Below, one piece after another: positions 9,244-17,411 of a stretch of 64,000 bases of DNA. The DNA lies in the NCBI GenBank assembly GCA_020627535.1, contig JAHDGU010000004.1:224333-288332 (forward strand), read 5' to 3'. This stretch comes from Saprospiraceae bacterium (lineage in GTDB: Bacteria; Bacteroidota; Bacteroidia; Chitinophagales; Saprospiraceae). The position numbers and the translations under genes were made by a program. Every line of letters starts with the position of its first letter. Within the stretch, counting starts at the first letter, position 1. The notes beneath the pieces were generated by a model. That model saw nothing but the letters and a program-made list of their open reading frames with translations. It made no database searches and had not been told where the DNA came from.

Positions 9244-9498
9244 ATGAACATTTTTGTTGCTAAGCTTTCTTGGGATACTAATGAGTATGCTTTGGAAAGT
9301 GCCTTCTCCGCATTCGGTGAAGTAGAATCTGCCAAGATCATCTATGATCGCATTGAAAACCGATCCAAAGGATTTGGATTTGTAGAGATGCCAAATGATG
9401 ATGAGGCCCGCAAAGCGATTGAAGCTTTGGATGGAAGTGAACTTGACGGTCGTAATATCGTGGTCAAGGAAGCTAGACCGCGCGAACCGAGAAGATAG
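9244..9498 (+). CDS. Single-RRM RNA-binding protein
   Basis: 84 residues, essentially one RNA recognition motif: RNP2 is IFVAKL at residues 3-8 and RNP1 is SKGFGFVEM at about 41-49. The C-terminus is a short basic tail (EARPREPRR). Proteins of this size are common in Bacteroidota and cyanobacteria, where they bind single-stranded RNA and are often cold- or stress-induced (family knowledge). The gene has its own AT-rich leader and an own terminator immediately after it, so it is probably monocistronic and well expressed. Confidence 0.93.
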   Translation: MNIFVAKLSWDTNEYALESAFSAFGEVESAKIIYDRIENRSKGFGFVEMPNDDEARKAIEALDGSELDGRNIVVKEARPREPRR

Positions 9499-9521
9499 AT
9501 ATATCGGTAAAGCAAAATGAG

Positions 9522-9553
9522 AGTTCCGGTGAGTGATCATCGGAACTTTTTTT
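9522..9553 (+). terminator. Rho-independent terminator after the RRM gene
   Basis: A 7-bp stem (9522-9528 with 9541-9547) with a 12-base loop is followed by an uninterrupted T run to 9553. It separates the RRM gene from tmRNA. Confidence 0.8.
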
Positions 9554-9641
9554 ATGGACCTAAGGTTATGATTGTCCCTCTTGATGAAGAGGTGACAAAG
9601 TCCGTGAAGAGCCAGAGCTAATGGCGCGGACATTGACATAT

Positions 9642-10008
9642 GGGGCTGACCGGTATTGACAGGAAATGTATTGGATCAGTAAGCATGCCGGAGCAGGGTT
9701 GTTCACTCCGTCAACAAATGATGATCAAACTTTACATGGCAATACTAGCTATGCAATGGCTGCCTAATCAGAATTGATTACAAAGCCTTAATGCCCTACG
9801 CTTGACGTCTGATACACAGCGTGGCGCGTTTAACAAACCCTCAGACTAGGAGTATATAGGTCTCGACGTACTTCGAAATTTAAGAGAATAATCCTGTAGT
9901 GAAGTTGTCTGGTGACTTGCTGCAGGCCGAAAACTTGATATCAGACTAAGCATGTAGAAAGCTTTTGCGGACTTTCTCTGGACGCGAGTTCGATTCTCGC
10001 CAGCTCCA
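9642..10008 (+). ncRNA. ssrA: Transfer-messenger RNA (tmRNA)
   Basis: The 5' end GGGGCTG (9642-9648) pairs with CAGCTCC (10001-10007) as an alanine-type acceptor stem that includes the G3-U pair recognised by alanyl-tRNA synthetase. The T arm sequence GTTCGATTC lies just before the 3' end, and CCA is not encoded. The mRNA-like part has a resume codon GGC at 9738 and encodes the tag GNTSYAMAA, ending at TAA 9765-9767. The hydrophobic AMAA end is the protease degradation signal. The rest (about 9770-9960) is the pseudoknot region. tmRNA rescues stalled ribosomes together with SmpB. Ends were set by eye and may be off by a base or two. Confidence 0.95.
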
Positions 10009-10139
10009 CGAATTGGGGTGTAGGTAAGTATAACTGCACATTGGAATTAGCGCGATCATCGGGCGTGGGTACATCCACCAAGAGTCGATCCTATGATGAT
10101 CGGAACAACTCTACTTGCTACATTGATAAATCCTCTCGT

Positions 10140-11987
10140 ATGAAAGTCAAGATCACCTATTACACTGCCCTCTTGTTCATCATCTCCTGCACTCACAGCT
10201 ATGCTGATAGCTGGCTGGATCCGAGCTGGAGAGTAATGCTCGATAGCTCCGATGTCATTGCACTTGTCGAATACATATCAGAAGGTGGTGATCGCGCTCG
10301 AGCTAAGCCAATAAAAATCTATCAAGGTGAACTAGAGGACACGTGCATTTGGATCAGTGGATTCGCCAATAGATATGGACCATACGACAGCATGCGCGTG
10401 GGCGACCAATATCTTGTCTTCATCAATCAGTACAAGCCCACCGAGAGTAGCTTAGCAAACTGGCAAAAGACAGTAGAAGAAGACCCTAGTCTGACAGCAT
10501 ACTTCGAAGGCATCAAAGCCGGCAAGGTATACCATGTCTGGACTCCGACTTCTGGTGACCTGCACGTCAAAGGAAAAAAGCTACAATACGACCTACTTAG
10601 CACTACCCAATCCGGAGAAGCAAAATATTTTCGACTCAAAGAATTCGAGAGCTTTCTCCAGAGCTATTTTGCCGTTGACAAATCGAGTTTTCACGCGAAT
10701 ACTGTCAAAAAACTCCAGAAAAAAGCAAAGTCTGCAAAACGCGTCCAGCTCATTATGATGCTCTACTTTACGGGATACGATGCTTATCATGACATCTACC
10801 GAGACCTTGCAGATCACCATGATCCTGTTACGCAGTTTGCCCTAGCCAGGCTGCTCGGTCAAACAGGAGGCACTCAGGCGAGAGACTTACTCATCAAACT
10901 CCTAGATTCCGAAAATAGTATCGTCCAAGGAGAGGTCGTACGCCAGTTGTCAAAAGAAGATCCGAACATCATCGGGCCTATACTGCTAAGCAAGCTCGAA
11001 TCAGGCGGTCTTGGTGGAGTTTACCCTACGAATATTATGGACCCCGTCATGAACTCTCTTGACGGTGGGAAATTGGAAATCATCCAAACCCTTGGCGAAA
11101 TGGCTTATCAGCCCGCTGGACAGTACCTACTTCCACTTTTGGAAATACCAGACGACATTCTCATGAGTGTAGTGGTACACGCACTTGAAAAAATTGGCAA
11201 CACGGAATATCACACATACCTGAGCCGACACCTTGAAAGTAGAGAAAGCTCATTGATCTTTGACATATGTCGTCTCATCAAGGACTATGCTATCGAAGAG
11301 TGTAAACCAGCGCTCATGGAGTACATCTCAGATCACAATCGGAATGAGCACCCGCCTCGCGATTATACCATATCTCCTTGGTCAGGTATTTCATCCTTTG
11401 ACGATGAGGAAACACGAACCTTTCTTCTCGACGACTTCAATCGACATGTCAACACTGACACTATCGAGAGCAGATACTGGAATTCGTGGACAAAAACATA
11501 TCTCGAAGCTTTCATTCAGCTCGAGGAAGAAAGGGCCAAATCACTAGTCTATGATGCAATCTATCACTGGACTGGTATTCATCAAGAATTTATCACTCAC
11601 CCAGAGCTCTTTGAGATCAAGTCCGAACTACAAGATTCCATCACAGAACTGTGCAAACTAAGCTTGACCAAAGAAGAGATCGTAGATGTACAATCACTGG
11701 TCTGGATAGATAATGGACATGAATACACTAAGTCATTCCACTCATCATATAGGACAAAAATCCTCATTGACATTAGTCCAGAAAATTTAGACCTATCCAA
11801 GAGGGATGAAATTTGGCATAAAATGTCTCGCATAAGAAAACATCTAAGTGAAACCATCAACCTAGCTAGCGAAAATATCGGCATCCGATCAGGTGCCTTT
11901 GTAATGGGAGTTGATGATCGCGTGGATGATCAAATGTCCAGATTTGATATGCACAATGTTTACCGATACATTCTTAAATTTCCTTAG
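10140..11987 (+). CDS. Exported HEAT-like repeat protein, apparently truncated by an in-frame TAG
   Basis: From the ATG at 10140 (signal peptide MKVKITYYTALLFIISC, cut near SYAD) the frame encodes 615 residues; an ATG at 10041 would bury the signal peptide behind 33 polar residues. The N-terminal 180 residues are a beta-rich domain (YLVFINQYKP). From about residue 200, pairs of helices resemble HEAT repeats, for example HDPVTQFALARLLGQTGG and HALEKIGNTEYHTYLSRHL. The stop is TAG at 11985-11987, but the same frame continues for 39 coding-like codons (ENDLHFLEALQENGIFTDS..., ending KILAKE) to TAG 12105-12107. The gene thus looks shortened by a single-base change, or read through. Function unknown. 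Confidence 0.8.
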   Translation: MKVKITYYTALLFIISCTHSYADSWLDPSWRVMLDSSDVIALVEYISEGGDRARAKPIKIYQGELEDTCIWISGFANRYGPYDSMRVGDQYLVFINQYKPTESSLANWQKTVEEDPSLTAYFEGIKAGKVYHVWTPTSGDLHVKGKKLQYDLLSTTQSGEAKYFRLKEFESFLQSYFAVDKSSFHANTVKKLQKKAKSAKRVQLIMMLYFTGYDAYHDIYRDLADHHDPVTQFALARLLGQTGGTQARDLLIKLLDSENSIVQGEVVRQLSKEDPNIIGPILLSKLESGGLGGVYPTNIMDPVMNSLDGGKLEIIQTLGEMAYQPAGQYLLPLLEIPDDILMSVVVHALEKIGNTEYHTYLSRHLESRESSLIFDICRLIKDYAIEECKPALMEYISDHNRNEHPPRDYTISPWSGISSFDDEETRTFLLDDFNRHVNTDTIESRYWNSWTKTYLEAFIQLEEERAKSLVYDAIYHWTGIHQEFITHPELFEIKSELQDSITELCKLSLTKEEIVDVQSLVWIDNGHEYTKSFHSSYRTKILIDISPENLDLSKRDEIWHKMSRIRKHLSETINLASENIGIRSGAFVMGVDDRVDDQMSRFDMHNVYRYILKFP

Positions 11988-12209
11988 GAAAATGACCTCC
12001 ATTTTCTAGAAGCACTCCAAGAGAATGGGATCTTCACAGATAGCTATGCAATAAAAACTCTCGAAGATAAAATTGCCAAATTGCGAAAAATACTTGCTAA
12101 GGAGTAGCTGCTATCACTCACTACTTCATGCTGAGCAACGTCACTACACCACTCCAACGCAATAGTACCCGAGAGCAGCGAATTAATCGTGTGTTATGTT
12201 ATAGTAGTA

Positions 12210-13784
12210 ATGAGATTTCATATTTTTTCTGCACCTTATTATCTCCTAGGTGCTCTGGCCTTGACCTTTGCATTCGCGACACTCAATGCCCAGAGTGGCG
12301 TGCAGCTACTGACTCAAGATGCTCTGGACGGATACACCTTGGTATACAAACGAAATAGTTCTGTAGCCTACCTGATTGACAATTGTGGGAAGGTCGTCAA
12401 CAAATGGGTAAATTCCGGAGGATATAATCTAGACGTCAAGCTCACCAAAGACGGTACGCTCATCTCGAGTGATAAGGGTCGACGAGCCATTACCGAACAA
12501 AGATGGAGTGGCAGTATCATCAGAAGCATTAGCCTAGCAGAGACCGATCTGTATCCCGACTATGATCTTGTCAAAATGAACAATGGGAATTTTCTCTGCA
12601 AGGCCTATCGGATCTTGAGCGCAGCAGAACTTGACTCTCTAGGACTTGATCTTAGCAAACATGGCAGTAGGAGGCATGCCGATGTGATCATAGAAATCAA
12701 TAGCGATTCCGAGGTCGTATGGGAATGGAATCCCTTCGACCACGCGATTCAAGAAAGGGACTCGACCAAGGCAAACTTCGGCAACGTCGCTGACCATCCC
12801 GAGCTCATCAACTTAGATGCGCTCAGTCAGGGCGAGAACGAAGATATATTTATGATCAATGGGTTTGACTACAATGAAGAGCTTGATCAAATCGCCTTAA
12901 GTTTCAGGTTACTATCTGAGGTAGTAATTGTAGACCACTCCACAACTCCCAATGAGTCGAGTGGACATACGGGTGGAAATCTAGGAATCGGAGGAGATAT
13001 CGCATACCGCTGGGGCAATCCAGCTAACTATGGTCGTGGCACGGAAGAAGATCGACGACTTTATTTCCAGCACAATCCCAATTGGATCAAATTCGGAGAG
13101 CACAAAGGAAAACTCATCATATTCAATAATGGACTCGCCAGACCTGGGAAAGACTTTTCAGATATGCCAATTATTGACCTGCCAATTGATGCCATGGGCC
13201 GTTACATCTTGGAGACGGACCGAGCATTTGGTCCCAACACACCTGACTTGGTGATCAATGAGAACGGGGAATTGAATATCAACTCTCCTTACACCTCCTC
13301 AGTCGAGGTCTTGAGCAATGGTAACTACTTCATCACCTCTGGAAGTGAAGGTCGTATTCTGGAATTCAATCCTGAGCTCAAGCTGGTATGGGAATACTAC
13401 GTACCTCTCGGCTCTGTTTACCGTACGTACAAATATGGGTCTGACTTTCCAGGGTTAGACCTCGAAAATCTTCGGCCTGTAGGTATAATTCCTGGAGATC
13501 TGAGTAGCTATCCTTGTGAAACCGATACTACGGAGAATCTTCCAATGGTGAGCTCCTTACAATGGGAACTGACAGAAGGAAAGAGTCTAAGAATATTAGG
13601 TCCTCCTGGCACAAGGTACTTTCATACATTGATCAACATACACAGGCAGATCACTGGTAGTTATGTACAAGATAATGTTGAGCTGATCATTCCTACCGAC
13701 CATCTTACACCAGGCATATACCTACTATTCACAAAGGAGCCAAGCGGCCTTTTGACCAATCAAAAAATATTTATTCCCTACTAA
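12210..13784 (+). CDS. Arylsulfotransferase-like beta-propeller protein, secreted (copy 1)
   Basis: 524 residues from the ATG at 12210, with a signal peptide ending near LNAQ; an ATG at 12189 would add only seven residues. The body carries repeated strands typical of the bacterial ASST-like beta-propeller family, such as NGNFLCKAYR, DVIIEINSDSEVVWEWNP and GRILEFNPELKLVWEYY. The C-terminus (LTPGIYLLFTK) resembles a short type A sorting tail. Family members move sulfate between phenolic donors and acceptors; whether that activity holds here cannot be seen, so the call is by fold. It is followed by a close paralogue at 13960. Confidence 0.78.
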   Translation: MRFHIFSAPYYLLGALALTFAFATLNAQSGVQLLTQDALDGYTLVYKRNSSVAYLIDNCGKVVNKWVNSGGYNLDVKLTKDGTLISSDKGRRAITEQRWSGSIIRSISLAETDLYPDYDLVKMNNGNFLCKAYRILSAAELDSLGLDLSKHGSRRHADVIIEINSDSEVVWEWNPFDHAIQERDSTKANFGNVADHPELINLDALSQGENEDIFMINGFDYNEELDQIALSFRLLSEVVIVDHSTTPNESSGHTGGNLGIGGDIAYRWGNPANYGRGTEEDRRLYFQHNPNWIKFGEHKGKLIIFNNGLARPGKDFSDMPIIDLPIDAMGRYILETDRAFGPNTPDLVINENGELNINSPYTSSVEVLSNGNYFITSGSEGRILEFNPELKLVWEYYVPLGSVYRTYKYGSDFPGLDLENLRPVGIIPGDLSSYPCETDTTENLPMVSSLQWELTEGKSLRILGPPGTRYFHTLINIHRQITGSYVQDNVELIIPTDHLTPGIYLLFTKEPSGLLTNQKIFIPY

Positions 13785-13959
13785 ATTCAATATCGATGTG
13801 CACAAATTGTGCAAGTCAAACTCCACCATGTCCAAAAACAACGAAGTTATTTCTGAAGGAGTCACTCGGCTCCACAGGAAAATCAAAGGACCGTCCTGAT
13901 GACTCAGCCAGACAGCGAAATCGTCATAAAACACGTTCTTCTCGTATAGAAACTATTTC

Positions 13960-15528
13960 ATGAGAATCCTGAAGCGGTGTACTATCATTCTAGTCGTTGT
14001 CGCATTTGTATCATGTGCCAAGCAGCTCCAATCCCAATCCGGCGTCCAACTCCTCACAGAAGACGCCTTGGAAGGCTACACCTTAGCATACGGCCCACAG
14101 CAAACAGCCTATCTCATTGACAACTGTGGTGAGATTGTCAATCAATGGAGCATGCCATCAGGCATTGACCAGAAACTCACCCGAGACGGCACACTGCTTC
14201 ATGCGGATAGAGAGCGACGTCTGATCTACGAGACGAGCTGGGATGGACAGACAGAAACCGTCTATAACCTCGCTGGGCTTAATCTCCTACCAGATTACGA
14301 TCAGATCAAAATGCCCAATGGCAATATGCTTTCCAAAGCCCTTCGTCCCATGACCAGCGAAGAATTGGATGCCCTTGGCTATGATCTTGATATGCACGGC
14401 GGTTCACGATATGCTGATGTCATCATAGAAATCAATCGTGAATCTGAAGTGGTGTGGGAATGGAATCCACTGGATCATGTAATACAGCAGAGGGACTCCA
14501 CAAAGGCAAACTACGGCATCGTCGCTGATCATCCCGAGCTCATCAATCTTGACGCGCGCCCTGCTTTTAATTGGCGGTCCGAAATCTTCATGATCAATGG
14601 ATTTGATTATAATGAGGAGCTCGATCAAATTGCAGTAAGCCTTCGACTATTTTGTGAAATCGTCATCGTAGATCATTCTACCACAGCGGAAGAATCAAAA
14701 GGTCATACCGGAGGCAGGCTTGGCAGAGGCGGTGACATCGCATACCGCTGGGGAAATCCTGCCAACTACGGTCGAGCAACTGTCGATGATCAATTTCTAT
14801 TTTTCCAGCACTACCCCAATTGGATCAAATACGGTGAGCACAAAGGGAAACTAATCGTGTTCAACAATGGTCTTCGGAGGCCTGGCCGTGATTATTCCGA
14901 CGTCCCGATCATTGCACCACCAATGGACAGTGCCGGCAACTATATCATCGAGGACGATCATGCCTTTGGCCCTGTAATACCTGACCTTGTCATCAATGAA
15001 GAGGCAAATCTTGAGATCAACTCAGATTATACATCCTCAGCAGACGTCTTGAGTAATGGCAATTTCTTGATCACCGCTGGAAGTCTGGGCAGGATTCTCG
15101 AGCTCAGTCCAGACCTCGAACCCGTGTGGGACTTTTTCATTCCCAATGGCTACCCATTTCGGACCTACAAGTACGACCTAGCTTATCAAGCATTGGACGG
15201 ACGTGATCTGACGCCTTCCGGCAAAATGCCAGGCGACAACAGTAACTATCCTTGTGATCTGACCACCAGTACTCATGAGATCGACTTATCCAAGATTCCT
15301 CAAATGATCCTCATGAGCAATGAGCAATTAAAGATCAATGCACCGAGTGAAATGACATTCACATATCAGATATTTACCGCCGACGGACGACTTTGCCTAG
15401 AGACCTCTCCTCAATACGGAGAAAACTATATCGACATAGCCCATCTGTCAACAGGTCTGTATCTGCTGCGGGCATATTCCTCAAATGTTCCAATATTCAT
15501 CGGAAAATTTGTGGTGAGTCAAGACTAG
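13960..15528 (+). CDS. Arylsulfotransferase-like beta-propeller protein, secreted (copy 2)
   Basis: 522 residues, a tandem paralogue of the preceding gene. Both share long identical segments, for example HADVIIEIN/YADVIIEIN, VVWEWNP, ADHPELINLDA, MINGFDYNEELDQIA and IAYRWGNPANYGR. The N-terminal hydrophobic segment ends VAFVSCAKQL, so it may be a lipoprotein (Cys in a lipobox-like VSC) unlike copy 1, which has a Sec-type cut site. The C-terminal LSTGLYLLRAY resembles a type A sorting tail. The two copies diverge most in the N-terminal signal and C-terminal 80 residues. Sulfotransferase function is inferred from the fold. Confidence 0.78.
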   Translation: MRILKRCTIILVVVAFVSCAKQLQSQSGVQLLTEDALEGYTLAYGPQQTAYLIDNCGEIVNQWSMPSGIDQKLTRDGTLLHADRERRLIYETSWDGQTETVYNLAGLNLLPDYDQIKMPNGNMLSKALRPMTSEELDALGYDLDMHGGSRYADVIIEINRESEVVWEWNPLDHVIQQRDSTKANYGIVADHPELINLDARPAFNWRSEIFMINGFDYNEELDQIAVSLRLFCEIVIVDHSTTAEESKGHTGGRLGRGGDIAYRWGNPANYGRATVDDQFLFFQHYPNWIKYGEHKGKLIVFNNGLRRPGRDYSDVPIIAPPMDSAGNYIIEDDHAFGPVIPDLVINEEANLEINSDYTSSADVLSNGNFLITAGSLGRILELSPDLEPVWDFFIPNGYPFRTYKYDLAYQALDGRDLTPSGKMPGDNSNYPCDLTTSTHEIDLSKIPQMILMSNEQLKINAPSEMTFTYQIFTADGRLCLETSPQYGENYIDIAHLSTGLYLLRAYSSNVPIFIGKFVVSQD

Positions 15529-15619
15529 GCGTCCTCAATGCTTACTCAAAATTTACAGGAGTTGAAAAAACTTCGTAAGTTCAAGGCATTACTTCAACAC
15601 TCACTCCAATCCCCTGACT

Positions 15620-16240
15620 ATGCTCAGATCACTTCGTTATCTCAATCTTCTATTGATCGTTTTATTCTTCTCTTGTGGAGATGATCCAGAAGCGCCTAGC
15701 GCTCCTAGCTGCGAAAAGTATGCACATCTGGGCTCACTAGATCAGATTGAAGCATTCTTCACTTACGACGGTGAATCGTTGACCATCAACTCAGATCTTC
15801 AACAAGAAGACATTCTCGAATTTGATGAAATCGAAAGCGAGTTCTTATTGTTCCTGGCTTTTGAGCCAAAAGTCGATTCCATTTTTTTTACTGATGAGAC
15901 CGCCGAATTGAGCTTCAGTCAACAGACAGGACGGCTACAGCTCTCAAGATCCACCAGTGCGCTCGACGACTGCTGGATCGATGCCATGACCGAGCCGGGT
16001 ATGGAATTTTATCTGCAGCACTGTGATGATCGATCATACATAGAAAACTATATGATCGTTTATCTCAGTAGCTGTGAAGATGGTAAATGGTGTATCGATC
16101 TTGTCAGCTTTCTACCGCCAGAGAATTTGATTGACCAATATGGGCTAGAGCAGCAAGTGAACCAACTCATCAGATTTCCAGAAGAAGCAGATGCTTATTG
16201 GGTCAGAGTGTATCGTCCAGAATTTCGGTGCGTGGAATGA
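15620..16240 (+). CDS. Putative lipoprotein, unknown function
   Basis: 206 residues with a lipoprotein signal (LLLIVLFFSCGDDP): the lipobox Cys is followed by Gly-Asp-Asp, compatible with surface-exposed lipoproteins of Bacteroidota. The mature part is acidic and contains several cysteines (CEKYAHLG, DDCWIDAM, LQHCDD, SSCEDGKWC), suggesting disulfides in the periplasm or outside. No family recognised. It lies 91 bases downstream of the second arylsulfotransferase-like gene on the same strand. Confidence 0.75.
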   Translation: MLRSLRYLNLLLIVLFFSCGDDPEAPSAPSCEKYAHLGSLDQIEAFFTYDGESLTINSDLQQEDILEFDEIESEFLLFLAFEPKVDSIFFTDETAELSFSQQTGRLQLSRSTSALDDCWIDAMTEPGMEFYLQHCDDRSYIENYMIVYLSSCEDGKWCIDLVSFLPPENLIDQYGLEQQVNQLIRFPEEADAYWVRVYRPEFRCVE

Positions 16241-16318
16241 TGTAATATACCATAGAACAAATGACAGATCAAAAACGGACATCTCACTCCGAGTAATGCT
16301 TAGTGCCAATAAATTAAC

Positions 16319-16978
16319 ATGAGAAAATTTGTCCTGTACTTCTCCCTATTCGTCATGTCATGGATATCAACCAAGGCACAGAATCCAGAAAGATTCGCTG
16401 CTGAAATTCAGAAATTCAGCGACAAAATAATTACCGAGAGCACACGATACACCGTCTTCACAGGAAGCTCAAGTATCCGTATGTGGCAGAGTCTTCATGA
16501 AGACTGTCCTCGAGAGCATCTAATCAATACAGGCTTTGGCGGATCACATATGTCTGATCTTCTTTATTACCTCGAAGAAACCATATTGAGATTCAATCCA
16601 GATGAAGTTTATATCTATGAAGGCGACAATGATATCGCAGCCGGAAAATCTGTCAAAAACATCCTTGAGACGACCAGGTCTATCATAGAGAGGCTCAAAG
16701 CTCACAACCCCTCTATAAAAATCTACCTCATTAGTGCCAAGCCCAGTCCAGCAAGATGGCAATTTCAAAAAGAATACGAAGCGCTCAATATGGCATTTCA
16801 CCGACTTTGTTCCAATGAAGACAAAGTCCAATTCATGGATATTTGGGATCCAATGCTGGACCAGAATGGCAGACCCAAGTCTCATATCTTCGTTCAAGAC
16901 AGCTTGCATATGAATAGTACTGGCTATAAGATCTGGGCGGATAAAATATGTAGAGAATTTACTACCGACGATCGCTAG
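16319..16978 (+). CDS. Secreted SGNH/GDSL hydrolase
   Basis: 219 residues with a signal peptide ending STKAQ. The catalytic blocks are visible: block I TGSSSIRMW with the nucleophile serine, block II GFGGSHMSDL (oxyanion Gly), block III YEGDNDIAAG (Asn), and block V DSLHMNSTGY with the Asp-x-x-His pair. This matches the compact 'GDSL-like lipase/acylhydrolase' form common in Bacteroidota, probably an esterase acting outside the cytoplasm. It is the last gene of the plus-strand run; a gene-free stretch follows. Confidence 0.87.
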   Translation: MRKFVLYFSLFVMSWISTKAQNPERFAAEIQKFSDKIITESTRYTVFTGSSSIRMWQSLHEDCPREHLINTGFGGSHMSDLLYYLEETILRFNPDEVYIYEGDNDIAAGKSVKNILETTRSIIERLKAHNPSIKIYLISAKPSPARWQFQKEYEALNMAFHRLCSNEDKVQFMDIWDPMLDQNGRPKSHIFVQDSLHMNSTGYKIWADKICREFTTDDR

Positions 16979-17358
16979 ACATTTAATCCAATTCATGCAT
17001 TAGGCTTCGACGGATAGGGGATTTATGCGATAGAATCAGATGCTTCTCAGACAAGGGATATCAGGCTATCGCGTGGAGGATAAGTGTCTGATAGTATAGC
17101 AGAAATACGCTATACGCGAAGAAACGAAAATATCAACTCGGCACTCCGATTCTACAATAGAAAGCGAAGAGCTTAACTGCAAGAAAAAATTACTGAAAAG
17201 AATCTCCTGACTTGTACGAATGATTGACAATCGAGAGCCTATCTCATGAGTTATGACCTCAACAAATCCATCACGCATGAAATGGTTGAATTGTAGTCAT
17301 CGAGCATTTCTGCTATTCAAGGAAATGCCTCAAGCAAAACTCTAAGCAAGTCCCCATC
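16979..17358. other. Gene-free stretch, no feature recognised
   Basis: About 380 bases between convergent genes. Short ORFs here lack family resemblance and convincing starts. A small inverted repeat (TATAGC...GCTATA, about 17094-17115) is present but has no T run. Nothing else supported. Confidence 0.5.
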
Positions 17359-17390
17359 AAAAAAAAGCCGGAGGAATCACTTCCCCCGGC
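17359..17390 (-). terminator. Rho-independent terminator after the CHU_C surface protein
   Basis: Read on the minus strand, a GC-rich stem (GCCGG with CCGGC, extended by further G-C pairs) is followed by seven T. It lies about 20 bases beyond the stop of the 17412-23462 gene. Confidence 0.75.
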
Positions 17391-17411
17391 CAATATCTTA
17401 TCACAAGCGCT

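Noticed and set aside
17066..17278. Minus-strand 70-residue ORF in the gene-free stretch
   Set aside because: No family pattern, no plausible start context; most likely chance.
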